From Gammaproteobacteria bacterium (GTDB taxonomy: Bacteria; Pseudomonadota; Gammaproteobacteria; Pseudomonadales; Cellvibrionaceae), in contig JAGKWY010000017.1 of the NCBI GenBank assembly GCA_021151625.1, positions 46,081 to 110,080 of the forward strand: a stretch of 64,000 nucleotides of DNA. Reading direction: 5' to 3'. The notes beneath the pieces are model-generated. The model saw only the letters and a program-made list of their open reading frames with translations, had not been told where the DNA came from and did no database searches. A program made the position numbers and the translations under genes. Shown piece by piece: positions 25,465 through 34,053 of the stretch. How positions within the stretch are numbered: the stretch's first letter is position 1; every line of letters begins with the position of its first letter.

Positions 25465-25678
25465 TACAGATTTTTGAATATTCTCTGTAGGTTGGCGGTG
25501 AGGAACGAACCCCAACATGACCATCTCATTAATCGCGACAAAAAAATTCCAAACGAAGTTTGAATAACTTGCGACATGTGTGGAGGTAAGGATTGCAGCT
25601 CCCCACTTATGGATTTTTTAGAAAATTTTTGTGCAGATATTAATTTTTATAACAGTCGCATGTTAGGCATTGTGGCGA

Positions 25679-25963
25679 TTAGGGGCACTCTGGAAGACTG
25701 AGTAGATTGTTTGGCTGTTCACCATCATTCTGAGTTTTAATGTACTTATTGCCTGCAGCACTTGTAGCGACAATAACCCAGACAGAATTTCCATTTGCAC
25801 TGACCCAAAATCGCCACTTTCCTGACTCTATACCTGCGATTGCTTCTTGTTGTGAAATTTTCCAGCGCGTACCGTCTGAATTCATCCCCCCGATAGAATG
25901 GATACGTTCATGTGCACTCTGACGATTGGTCTTGTTGATACAAGTAATTTGATGATCCGACAT
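25679..25963 (-). CDS. DUF3892 domain protein
   Basis: 94 residues, the usual size for this family. ITCINKTNRQSAHERIHSIG, the DGTRWKISQQEAIAGIESGK segment and the C-terminal DGEQPNNLLSLPECP match DUF3892. Function unknown. The ribosome-binding site AAAGGAGT is 8 nt upstream. The last gene on the left of an accessory stretch of small minus-strand genes; the preceding 273 bp hold a strong hairpin. Confidence 0.85.
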   Translation of the reverse strand: MSDHQITCINKTNRQSAHERIHSIGGMNSDGTRWKISQQEAIAGIESGKWRFWVSANGNSVWVIVATSAAGNKYIKTQNDGEQPNNLLSLPECP

Positions 25964-25997
25964 TTCCTACTCCTTTCTTTTATGGTTACCTAACGAA

Positions 25998-26037
25998 GCT
26001 GTAGGAAAACCCATTCAGCACTGAATTTACCTACAGC
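25998..26037. other. Perfect extended hairpin upstream of the DUF3892 gene
   Basis: GCTGTAGG (25998-26005) and CCTACAGC (26030-26037) form a perfect 8-bp stem; inside it TTCAG-CA-CTGAA forms a second perfect stem. No T-run follows on either strand, so it is not a standard terminator. The gap 25964-26236 otherwise shows no supported gene. Confidence 0.55.
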
Positions 26038-26236
26038 CATTTAGTTATTAATGATTGATTGACTAACTTTGTTGTGACCACAGCTTACATTTCAAGCGTT
26101 TTCGGCCACACACCTTCAAATTATTCAAAGTTAGCCATTCCTGTTCTATCAATTGCACCAACGGATAGAAATTTAACCGAATTGTTAGATTTTTCTATAG
26201 CTTCAACGCTGATCGCAGGCACGACTTATTCAAATT

Positions 26237-26482
26237 TTATTTTGATTTTATCTCAACTGTAACTTCTAGAAGACAATCACTTCCATGAAAGCTAGCCTTT
26301 TCCCAGCCCTCCGCTTTAGCCTGATCGGAGTACCATTTTTTTACTGAGTCAACAACCCGCTCTTTTTTTTCGTCTTTATTGTTTGAGTTGTAATAACTCA
26401 AAACTTGGGTGGCATTAACAATGCAAGATGGTGAATTCACTGAGCGATCTTTAGGATCAGGGATTGAGTGTGGCTTTGCCAT
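26237..26482 (-). CDS. Small hypothetical protein
   Basis: 81 residues, polar, with no signal peptide or membrane segment. AAGGAG lies 7 nt upstream of the ATG, supporting a real gene. It contains Cys20 and Cys70 and ends in the beta-like strand DCLLEVTVEIKSK. I do not recognise the family. 45 bp after the gene at 26528-26839, likely co-transcribed. Confidence 0.62.
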   Translation of the reverse strand: MAKPHSIPDPKDRSVNSPSCIVNATQVLSYYNSNNKDEKKERVVDSVKKWYSDQAKAEGWEKASFHGSDCLLEVTVEIKSK

Positions 26483-26527
26483 TTGTAACTCCTTGGTGGG
26501 TTATTGATTTTTTACCACAGTCGCTTG

Positions 26528-26839
26528 TTAACCCATGTAAGAAACCACAACAGTTGAGCTTTGGCCGCCTTCGATATTTATAGTTACTTGGTCATACTGG
26601 CGACCGTTAACTTCCTTTACAAACTCAAATGGTCGGCAAGTGCCTTTCATCGGCCCGTCCACATGCTTAACAGTAACATTTAAAATAAGTATTTGAGGGT
26701 TAAAACCTTGCGGGACTGCTTCTGAAACTCTAACTTCAGTTGCCATGGTATAAACAAGAACTGAACCATGAACATATAATTTATTTGGTTGCTCTTTACC
26801 ATTAATGTGGGCTGAAACTGCAAGATTACAAAATGCCAT
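26528..26839 (-). CDS. Small hypothetical protein, beta-rich
   Basis: 103 residues without signal peptide. A strong AAGGAG precedes the ATG. The sequence alternates hydrophobic and polar residues (KLYVHGSVLVYTMATEVRVS, ILILNVTVKHVD, YDQVTINIEGGQSSTVVVS), suggesting a beta sandwich. Family not recognised. First of a likely three-gene minus-strand run (26839 to 25679). Confidence 0.65.
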   Translation of the reverse strand: MAFCNLAVSAHINGKEQPNKLYVHGSVLVYTMATEVRVSEAVPQGFNPQILILNVTVKHVDGPMKGTCRPFEFVKEVNGRQYDQVTINIEGGQSSTVVVSYMG

Positions 26840-27100
26840 AAAATTTCTCCTTTTTGTCTTTGATATTTAGCGAGATTGCTAAATTCTTTTATGTTTCCTC
26901 ACTGCAATGAGGCTAACATTTATATACCGCGCATACGCGATATCTACTTTAACGAATTAATAAAAAAGCGTTGCAACAATGTACCAAGTCGCCATTCGAA
27001 TATTCCATTCACGTTGATGAAGCATAGGTCACATTCAACATCAGTCTGAATTACACGACATTACCGCACCCGCGTTGACAACCCTACCCTCATCCCCTAA

Positions 27101-27351
27101 CCTGCCCGCGCTGCGGTAAATCCCGCAGCCGGGACTACTACCCCCGCGAATCTCCAAGTTGGCACATTGTGTTTTTTAAACACAGTCCGTGTCCTCGTAC
27201 AGCTTTGCCTGTTGCTATGGCGGCTGGACGGGGCCGCCTTCGGGCGGGCCGGCGCTGACTTGGAGCCGGTGGTAGTAACCCCGTTCAGTCCGCCCCCACG
27301 AATTACTACCTCGTGTGAGCGGAGTCATAAACCAAGTACGAGATTTTTATT
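27101..27351 (+). ncRNA. Highly structured leader with mutually exclusive pairings
   Basis: Upstream of the gene at 27352 lie many inverted repeats: CTGCGG/CCGCAG (27111-27116 with 27123-27128), CTCCAAGT/ACTTGGAG (27152-27159 with 27258-27265), ACTACTACC with GGTGGTAGT (27134-27142 with 27268-27276) and a GGCCGCC-TTCG-GGCGGGCC tetraloop hairpin (about 27233-27250). GGTAGTAA at 27271-27278 can alternatively pair with TTACTACC at 27303-27310. CTCGT (27310-27314) can pair with ACGAG (27338-27342) just before the start codon. The region is far more GC-rich than its neighbours. Best read as a cis-acting RNA or small RNA; the rest of the gap 26840-27100 shows only weak hairpins. Confidence 0.5.
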
Positions 27352-27669
27352 ATGGATAATGTTACTTCTCCCCTCGTTCCCCCCGCCTCCTGCGTTATTA
27401 AACTCGATCAACATCAATACACTTTTTTCCAACAATCTCGGCTGGAAATTCATTCGCCCGATGGGAAATTCCTCACCGCCATCGCCAAGCCCTTGCCGAG
27501 CCAAACGGATGATGATGCGATTTATCAGCTGTGGTGTCAGGCGTGTGTATTGGAGCTTTTGTTTGACCAAGTTAACGAGCGCATAAAATTACCACCGCGC
27601 GCGATTAACAGCCTTGCCTATGTATTGGGCAGGATTGATGGACACATTAGGAAACAGGTGGCGATGTAA
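27352..27669 (+). CDS. Hypothetical protein behind structured leader
   Basis: 105 residues, cytoplasmic by appearance. The body reads as a conserved small domain: IKLDQHQYTFFQQSRLEIHS, then PDGKFLTAIAKPLPSQTDDD and LPPRAINSLAYVLGRIDGHI. Only a weak ribosome-binding site (ACGAG, 9 nt upstream) is present, and it can be masked by CTCGT in the leader. It is the only plus-strand gene in this accessory stretch. A degenerate copy of its 3' part lies at 28298-28337. Function unknown. Confidence 0.68.
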   Translation: MDNVTSPLVPPASCVIKLDQHQYTFFQQSRLEIHSPDGKFLTAIAKPLPSQTDDDAIYQLWCQACVLELLFDQVNERIKLPPRAINSLAYVLGRIDGHIRKQVAM

Positions 27670-27799
27670 GGAAGCGTGTGGGTTACCGGGGTTAGTTTGC
27701 GAACCCTGGTACTTGGTAATAGGTAATGTGCGATATACCTAACGCATTACCTATTACTCCGATGACGCCGAAATTATGGGGCCAGACTTGAGCGTGTCA

Positions 27800-28186
27800 T
27801 TAATGGATTGCTAGTGAGTGCTGGTGAACTCGCTCACGTTCAATTTGAGTAATAGTTTTCTTTTGTTCCTCACTTAAATTATTAGCTTCGATTCTTACTC
27901 CCCCCGTAACCACTAGGTACTCATCTAGCCTCTTATTTTTAAAAACATCGAAGAATCCATCACCTGGAAGGTTGGAACCTTTTTTTGCCAATAGCGATCC
28001 ATATATCGCGATTTCACTTGGCGCAATACGGCGACATGCCTCTTCGAATGTTTCCCATACTACAGTTTGAAGAGTGTCTTTTTTGAAAAACTCATAAATC
28101 GCACTGTAGCGAATAGCACTTCTTCTCGAGGCCTTCTCGATTAACAAATCGATGATTTCCGGAATTACTTCTTCAACTATTTCCAT
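27800..28186 (-). CDS. Hypothetical cytoplasmic protein
   Basis: 128 residues, mostly helical and charged, without signal or membrane segments. A weak GAGTGAAG lies before the ATG. The middle holds EIAIYGSLLAKKGSNLPGDG and a basic KNKRLDEYLVV stretch; the tail is Glu/Lys/Gln-rich and could form a coiled coil (about 105-122). No family recognised. Stands alone between two gaps of 130-180 bp. Confidence 0.6.
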   Translation of the reverse strand: MEIVEEVIPEIIDLLIEKASRRSAIRYSAIYEFFKKDTLQTVVWETFEEACRRIAPSEIAIYGSLLAKKGSNLPGDGFFDVFKNKRLDEYLVVTGGVRIEANNLSEEQKKTITQIERERVHQHSLAIH

Positions 28187-28297
28187 ACGTCTTCACTCAA
28201 CAGGGGTTTAAGTTCCAAGGTGATATAGATATTCAAAATAAAAACCAATTAAAGACCGTAGTTAAGTTCAGTGCCAGCATAAATTACGGCACGTTAC

Positions 28298-28337
28298 CAT
28301 CGCGCGCTTAACAGCCTCCCCCATACATTGGGCAGAG
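28298..28337 (+). pseudogene. Degenerate fragment of the gene at 27352
   Basis: CGCGCGCTTAACAGCCT and the following bases up to ATTGGGCAG align with 27597-27633 of the upstream gene with few changes. Read in the same frame it gives RALNSLPHTLGR, against RAINSLAYVLGR in the intact protein. No start or ribosome-binding site is left. Confidence 0.5.
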
Positions 28338-28370
28338 ATGTGATTTTGGTTATATTTTTCTCCAAGCAAC

Positions 28371-28535
28371 TCAGTAAGGAGCGAGATACTTGCTGATGTA
28401 ATATCCCGCCACTAAAAACAAAAACCCAATAGCAATACCCTCAGCACCATCAAATATCCCGTAACGGAACAGTGATTTAATAATTATCACTGTTCCTGTT
28501 ACGTAGCATCCGAGGGCGGCTTTTTTCATAAACAT
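28371..28535 (-). CDS. Small two-helix membrane protein
   Basis: ATG 28535 gives 54 residues (MFMKKAALGCYVTGTVIIIK onward); it has TAGGA 9 nt upstream, while the longer frame to 28655 overlaps the neighbouring gene. Two hydrophobic segments (about 6-21 and 29-48) with a short GIFDGAEG turn suggest a hairpin in the membrane. Function unknown. Confidence 0.5.
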   Translation of the reverse strand: MFMKKAALGCYVTGTVIIIKSLFRYGIFDGAEGIAIGFLFLVAGYYISKYLAPY

Positions 28536-28566
28536 TGTTGTATTCCTATCACTGCACAGGACTTGT

Positions 28567-29073
28567 CTATTCATTCCAGGATCGCGCCAAAAACCGCCCT
28601 TTACCGCCCGACAGAACATGTATTGCCAGTTGTGTATTACGGTTTTGTGCTTCAACGGATTTCAACCGAGCCATGTAGCGTAATATTTCCTTTTGAAGGC
28701 TAGGAGTGAGCTCGCTCCATCGCTGTTTGGCAAGTTGGTTTTGCTCCAACGCCTCACTGAACCAAATCGGCATTGGATCAGCGGGACCTGGTTTATAATT
28801 TTCGTCAAATTGCAGCGTTATTTCCACAACACTACCAACCTGGGTGTTGGAGGCTTTGAGCACTTCACCGCTCAAATACAAATAAAAATTCCCGTCGCCA
28901 GCTGGCATCATATTAATAGGCCACGGCGGCTCAGGTGTATTATTTACCTGTACCAATACCGGAAGGGGCTTGCGCCAACTTTCCTTTAGTTGTGTAGCTA
29001 ATTCTGCACTAACAGGTACGTAAGGATTTATTCCGCGTTTGTTAATTGTTGAGGTAAAGACAATATTGGCCAT
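28567..29073 (-). CDS. DUF1905 plus YdeI-like domain protein
   Basis: 168 residues. Residues about 1-95 fit DUF1905: FTSTINKRGINPYVPVSAEL, PVLVQVNNTPEPPWPINMMP and GSVVEITLQFD. Residues about 105-165 fit the OmpD-associated/YdeI C-terminal module (SEALEQNQLAKQRWSELTPS then LQKEILRYMARLKSVEAQNR). Such proteins are widespread, soluble and of unclear role; some YdeI relatives have been linked to peptide or bacteriocin tolerance. Stand-alone gene here. Confidence 0.75.
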   Translation of the reverse strand: MANIVFTSTINKRGINPYVPVSAELATQLKESWRKPLPVLVQVNNTPEPPWPINMMPAGDGNFYLYLSGEVLKASNTQVGSVVEITLQFDENYKPGPADPMPIWFSEALEQNQLAKQRWSELTPSLQKEILRYMARLKSVEAQNRNTQLAIHVLSGGKGRFLARSWNE

Positions 29074-29200
29074 GATGACACTTTAACTGGGATTCCACCT
29101 GCGATACTAGCATATCCATTCCCATTATTATGTACGCACCCGGCAGGAGTGATGTGTCGATGCAAGAAAATAAAGGCGGCACTTTGCCGCCTTATACAAC

Positions 29201-30199
29201 TCATCGACTGTAGCGAGCAAACGGACAAGAAGCCGCTGAAATTTCAGCAGGCTTTTTCCCGCCAAGAAGCTTGAGTATTTCTTGCGACAGAAGGTCTTCT
29301 TTCCCTTTGAGGGCGGAGGCAGTTGCTTGACTGGTAGGGAAGATCATTTCGGCTGCAATATTGTCCTGCACTATGCGCGCAAGATTTTCTGCACCCACCC
29401 CAATAGGATCACCAACAGGAAGTTGGTCGCAAATGATATCGATAAGGTGCGTGTCAACACGGTCGGGTTCCATAAAGTTTTTTATGATGATGGTATTCTG
29501 GTTGAGAACGCTCGTAGTCCACATGGAATAAACCAACACATACACATCGCGCCATTGCGAACCCAGTTTATTTTTCCAACTCGTCATAAGCTCGGCGACG
29601 GCCTCTATCTGAACCTTCGCCGCCCAATACATATTGTTCGATATCTGGTCAAAGATTTTTCCGGTAAAGCTTTCAAACTCATCCATAGTAAACTTGCGTG
29701 TCTCAACTGCATTCTCAACGAACTGGATGGCAGCATCGCAAATTTCTTCAGATGATTTTCGAAGGTCATCAGGAAGCTCAGCATTTGCCAAAGCATTGCG
29801 CGTAGTGACTATGAGCTTGCCCCATTCACGGAGAGGTTGAACCCAGTCAGTGGAGGCGGGACCAATGAACGCAACAGCAGCAAGATCTCGAGGATCCATA
29901 TCGCCATTCTTAAGATGATGAGCCGGCACAACATCGGAAAGGTAAGGAGCGAGAACAGAGAAAGTACCTAATGGTATATGCGCGATGGATTTGGCTAACT
30001 GGAAAATTTCGTCAATGGGCGTAGTTTTCTCAACTACCTCGCCATTCTGCACAAGCCAATAGGTTCCACCCTCAGGGCCATTTGCAACAATGATATAAGG
30101 GCCAAGATGAGGCTGAACATTGCCTTTTAGCGCTTTGTACCTTGAACGCATATCAAGGTCTATTTGAAGAATTGTCTGGCGTGCATCGGCAACAGTCAT
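29201..30199 (-). CDS. Hypothetical cytoplasmic protein
   Basis: 332 residues with no signal peptide. A short N-terminal beta region (about 30-57: PYIIVANGPEGGTYWLVQNG) is followed by a largely helical body; tryptophans are frequent at about 114-122 and 208-230. An aspartate- and glutamate-rich stretch around 150-185 may be a coiled segment. The tail SAASCPFARYSR has a single cysteine. No known family recognised. Stands between two unannotated gaps in the accessory region, same strand as the genes around it. Confidence 0.6.
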   Translation of the reverse strand: MTVADARQTILQIDLDMRSRYKALKGNVQPHLGPYIIVANGPEGGTYWLVQNGEVVEKTTPIDEIFQLAKSIAHIPLGTFSVLAPYLSDVVPAHHLKNGDMDPRDLAAVAFIGPASTDWVQPLREWGKLIVTTRNALANAELPDDLRKSSEEICDAAIQFVENAVETRKFTMDEFESFTGKIFDQISNNMYWAAKVQIEAVAELMTSWKNKLGSQWRDVYVLVYSMWTTSVLNQNTIIIKNFMEPDRVDTHLIDIICDQLPVGDPIGVGAENLARIVQDNIAAEMIFPTSQATASALKGKEDLLSQEILKLLGGKKPAEISAASCPFARYSR

Positions 30200-30390
30200 T
30201 TGTGTAAACCCTTTTAACTAAATGAATGGAAAGTAAACCTGGGGCAAAAGATATAATCCGTTTTAACTCCCACATAAATTACACCCTATTACCATATATT
30301 TAGATAGCTCAAAGTAATTTTCTCAGCCAACTGTATATTAGAGATCACACAACTGCACTGGCCGTACTACTCGCTACCCTTAACATCCCG

Positions 30391-32694
30391 TTAAATGGCA
30401 CCAGACTGGCACGCCAATGGATGAATTTTAAATTCTGCACGTACGGCACTCGATAGTTTTTCATCTTTGAGACTCGAACTCCATGATTGCAGCAATTCAA
30501 TATCATTCTCACCACCCAACAACAGCGCCAAACGAAACTCATTCCTTGCTAGCGAATCTTTGCCAAGCCCTAGATAAATCTTCCCGAGCATGAAATGAAC
30601 CGCCCAATCTTTTGGAGTTAACTCAACCGCCACCTTTGCAATCTTAGATGCGAAACCTGCCTCCCCTTTAAATAACAGGGCCTCTGCAAAGCGCCGGTAA
30701 GCTTCAGCCACTTCATCTCGCTCTTGCTTATCCGCTAAATTTAATATATCGGACTCCAATTTAAACATCGTCACCGCATCACCAGCAGATAAAGATTGCG
30801 CCGTATAAAAATGAGCAACACTTTTATTTAGTCGATCAGATATAGTTAATTCATTTCGATAAGCTTTCTCCTCTACTTTAAATGCAGCCATTGCCTTTTT
30901 ATTTTCCCCAGATTTTAATAGCGCAGAACCATACTCCTGAAAAACCAAAGAACGTCTTAACCTACTATCATTTACTTCTATTACTGACTCATAAAAATCA
31001 ACTGCTTCGGAATAGCACCCAAGCTTCGAGTATATCAATGCTAAAACCAAATAAAGAGAAGCACTATTGGGTTTCATTTTAAGACCGCTTTTAACCGCTG
31101 CAATTGCCTCATCTATCTTTCCATCACGCAAAAGAGCAGCAGCCCAACAGGTATGGCACACAAGATTTTCTCGCTCCAAACGAACCGCCATCTTAAAATG
31201 GTATGTTGCATCATAAATACGATCAACCTGCTCAAATGCATTCCCCAAGTTAAGATGAGTAACACCAGAGTTTTCGTTTGCAGCAAAAGCTTTCTGCAGA
31301 TACAACAATGCCTCTCCTGCATCGTCATCAACCAATCTTAAAACCCCCATATTATTTAGCGCAGCTGCATATTGGGGATCAGAAGTTGTTGCCATTCTAA
31401 AAAAATAATCTGCTCCAACCAAATCAAAACCTTGGAAACTGAAAACCCCCATCGCATTACTTACGGCAGCAGAATAAATAGCATTATCTTTTAGCAATCC
31501 CGTCAACTTTTCTATCGATAAACAGTTGCCGCTGACTTCACAATCATTTGAAATATCATTCAGTTCGACTTCCAATTGGGATTGCGCGTAGATGAGCGAA
31601 AGATACGAAAGCAAAATGTAGTCAGAGGGATACTTTTCTATTTCATCACTCAATAAGACTATGGCATCCCTCAATTTTGATTCTGCCACAAGAGACTGTG
31701 AAAGCCTGTATATTACCAAATTTCTAAGGCGGGGATCATTTGAGTCAACCGATCTATATATCGCAGACGCCTCACTATATGATTCTTTATAAAAAGCTAT
31801 ATCCCCAAGGATAGTAAGCAGAAACGCATCGTTAAAACCACCACGACTTTTGGCAAGCTCTTGTAACGTTTCTTTTGTATTAGTAAAAATTAACTCATTC
31901 TCCTGAGCCTCTTTGGAAAACTGCGTAACAATATACTCTTCCGGAAATAGCTGCTTAGCTAACCAACTAGTAACCTCAGCCAGCAACTGATCAAGAGTAG
32001 GTTTTGATATTATTACTACCGCACTATCCTTCTTTCGGTGGAGTCGTAAACGCGCCTCAAATTGCTGTTCGTCGGTCGTAGTTAACGCTATTGATAAGCG
32101 ATTATCCTGCCGCCCAAATACATGACGAACATATCCAATAGCAGATCGAATATTCGAATCGATGGCAGATGTAATTAACTCTGGTATTGGTCGAACGTGA
32201 TCGATGAGGAGTTTTTGGCTAGAGGCAGGAAGAGAAGGAAGAGCTTTGGTCTTGTTTTCTGATTGGAGAAGATAAGCTAACTCAATGGATGGCAATATAT
32301 CTTTTGAGTCCGCCTCAGCATGCAATGAGCTAACACGTTCAGAGAGTTCAGCACCAATGGTACTTGGAGATATCCCGCTGTCAGCAAGCTTTTTGGAGAC
32401 CTCAGTTACATCTATTAATATATAATCTGAAAATATCTCTTGCCCAATAGCTACAGCTACTGTAAACCCTCCGACAAATATAATTATACTTAACGCAATT
32501 GATCGCACGGACTCAAATGCATCCCTAGCAGTTTCAAGTGACGATTTTTTTGTTTCAGTCTGAGGTTCCTTGTGAGCAGCCGAAGCATCAATTAACAAAA
32601 CCACCTCAGGATTCTTTTTTAGTTTATTTAATGAGAAATTAATATGGCGCATTAGTTTATCCATGTTATAGAACCACATAGCCGCAATAAACAA
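30391..32694 (-). CDS. Membrane-anchored TPR protein
   Basis: About 767 residues from a TTG at 32694; ATG at 32679 or 32664 are alternatives and none has a clear ribosome-binding site. One membrane segment (about 67-90, SIALSIIIFVGGFTVAVAIG) leaves a short cytoplasmic tail and a large external or periplasmic part. After about 250 residues of uncharacterised sequence come many TPR units from about residue 290 to the end, for example YAAALNNMGVLRLVDDDAGE and GVTHLNLGNAFEQVDRIYDA. Codon choice is AT-rich relative to the flanking core genes. It follows the peptidase-like gene at 32712 by 17 bp and is probably in one transcript with it. Likely a protein-protein scaffold; partner unknown. Confidence 0.75.
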   Translation of the reverse strand: MFIAAMWFYNMDKLMRHINFSLNKLKKNPEVVLLIDASAAHKEPQTETKKSSLETARDAFESVRSIALSIIIFVGGFTVAVAIGQEIFSDYILIDVTEVSKKLADSGISPSTIGAELSERVSSLHAEADSKDILPSIELAYLLQSENKTKALPSLPASSQKLLIDHVRPIPELITSAIDSNIRSAIGYVRHVFGRQDNRLSIALTTTDEQQFEARLRLHRKKDSAVVIISKPTLDQLLAEVTSWLAKQLFPEEYIVTQFSKEAQENELIFTNTKETLQELAKSRGGFNDAFLLTILGDIAFYKESYSEASAIYRSVDSNDPRLRNLVIYRLSQSLVAESKLRDAIVLLSDEIEKYPSDYILLSYLSLIYAQSQLEVELNDISNDCEVSGNCLSIEKLTGLLKDNAIYSAAVSNAMGVFSFQGFDLVGADYFFRMATTSDPQYAAALNNMGVLRLVDDDAGEALLYLQKAFAANENSGVTHLNLGNAFEQVDRIYDATYHFKMAVRLERENLVCHTCWAAALLRDGKIDEAIAAVKSGLKMKPNSASLYLVLALIYSKLGCYSEAVDFYESVIEVNDSRLRRSLVFQEYGSALLKSGENKKAMAAFKVEEKAYRNELTISDRLNKSVAHFYTAQSLSAGDAVTMFKLESDILNLADKQERDEVAEAYRRFAEALLFKGEAGFASKIAKVAVELTPKDWAVHFMLGKIYLGLGKDSLARNEFRLALLLGGENDIELLQSWSSSLKDEKLSSAVRAEFKIHPLACQSGAI

Positions 32695-32711
32695 CTCTAA
32701 TAGAGCAGATT

Positions 32712-33206
32712 CTATTTAGGCCGCCTGCCACTTTTAGCTTCTGCAACGGTAATATCTGTCGGTTGCACATGCGTTGGATCCCAGCCAACTTTCACTGCAG
32801 CAGACCAATCTTTACTCTTAATAGCTGCATCTATCGCAAGAACAAGTTTGGCGGGAACACCCCAGCGAACTCCTGTAACCAAACCTGCGGCCTCTGCTGC
32901 AGCGGCAAGCTGCAAAAGATAGGACTTTCCAGGATTTAATGGATTATCATCATCAAGCAGATCAACAGCTAATGATTCTGGGGAGCCATTAGGGCCTGTA
33001 ACATTGTGGAAGCCATACAGCAACTTTGAATTCCCATTTTCGTATGCCTTTTTCTGATCAGCGGGCGAGCGCCACGCATCTTGAATTCGAGGGCGCAATT
33101 GCGCTGCTTCAAGTGAAGCAATAACTCTTTCCAGCCTCACACGAAAAGTTGGGTATAATTCTTTTAGACGATCAGCGTTTCGTTTTTTACGGTCAACTTC
33201 TTTCAT
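32712..33206 (-). CDS. M15-like (VanY/DD-peptidase fold) protein
   Basis: 164 residues without signal peptide. The pattern RPRIQDAWRSPADQKKAYEN, then YGFHNVTG, SLAVDLLDDD and a final WDPTHVQ fits the H-x(n)-D ... H zinc site of the M15 / LD-carboxypeptidase fold (as in phage L-alanyl-D-glutamate peptidases). The lack of a signal suggests export by another route, use as a lysin, or a non-hydrolytic role. Co-oriented with the TPR gene 17 bp downstream. Confidence 0.68.
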   Translation of the reverse strand: MKEVDRKKRNADRLKELYPTFRVRLERVIASLEAAQLRPRIQDAWRSPADQKKAYENGNSKLLYGFHNVTGPNGSPESLAVDLLDDDNPLNPGKSYLLQLAAAAEAAGLVTGVRWGVPAKLVLAIDAAIKSKDWSAAVKVGWDPTHVQPTDITVAEAKSGRRPK

Positions 33207-33396
33207 AAATTTATACCCTATACTTAATATGATAAATATCTCTTACTTAAAATTCTGAATAACTCAAATAAACAGATTAGCTTTATGATTTTCTATAGCA
33301 GAACAAACAAACTTTTAGCATCTGACAGAAAATGTAAATTCAACCTTGGACACTCTCGTGCACTTGATACACTCACATCCAAGAAAAAACCAATAT

Positions 33397-33990
33397 TCAT
33401 TTACAACGATTTTGGGGACGATCACACTCATGCTCAAAAAACGTTTTATCATTATCAATAGAGTTTATTCCAGCCACCGATGTTTGAGTGATATGAGAAG
33501 TAAACAAACTCAAATTAGCTACTTGGGATTCACCTCGAAAATCAATTGCGTGAATATCAACTGAGACACTAATTTTTCGTGTTGGCTCTCCATTAAAAAT
33601 CTCCAATCCGGACCCGACATCCGGAGCCGCTCCCCTTTCATAGAGTGATGAAAGCAGTAATGGCCCCTTGAACCTAAGCAGTAAAACATCTTTTGCTTCA
33701 AGTGAAGCCGGCAACTCTGGATTCATAGTGATTTGTTCAAACGGGTTCATAGCTTTCAACACGCCATCGTTAGTATCTTGATGAAGCAGAGCCCTATTAA
33801 TGATTACCCGATGGGTACCTTGATTCAAGATTGCAATCTGTATCGATGCATCTCCCCCAAGGGGATCAGATTCTAGAACTACAGCCTCGAGCTTAGACGA
33901 AGTGCGCAGTTGAGAAAAATAGAATCCAAGTCCCGAAAGAAGAAGCGCGAGAACACTTATAAGTAATGCAACCTTGTCTTTGAACGTCAT
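33397..33990 (-). CDS. Membrane-anchored hypothetical protein
   Basis: 197 residues. One N-terminal membrane segment (about 7-26, VALLISVLALLLSGLGFYFS) and a beta-rich external part (IQIAILNQGTHRVIINRALL). The tail has two cysteines (ECDRPQNRC). AGGAGAAC precedes the ATG. No family recognised. It lies between the possible lysozyme-like gene and the M15-like gene; a membrane protein beside two potential wall-cleaving proteins would suit an immunity or anchoring role, but that is speculation. Confidence 0.6.
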   Translation of the reverse strand: MTFKDKVALLISVLALLLSGLGFYFSQLRTSSKLEAVVLESDPLGGDASIQIAILNQGTHRVIINRALLHQDTNDGVLKAMNPFEQITMNPELPASLEAKDVLLLRFKGPLLLSSLYERGAAPDVGSGLEIFNGEPTRKISVSVDIHAIDFRGESQVANLSLFTSHITQTSVAGINSIDNDKTFFEHECDRPQNRCK

Positions 33991-34053
33991 GAGACTGTTC
34001 TCCTATAACAATCCAAAACCATTGATATCCCTTAAAAGAATTAATAACCAAAT

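Noticed and set aside
26059..26262. Plus-strand open frame of 67 codons
   Set aside because: No ribosome-binding site, opposite to the local gene direction, overlaps the end of the supported gene at 26237-26482, and no recognisable features.
27167..27586. Plus-strand frame of 139 codons over the structured leader
   Set aside because: Crosses the leader hairpins and overlaps the better-supported gene at 27352 in another frame; composition (many Pro, Cys, Arg) looks non-coding.
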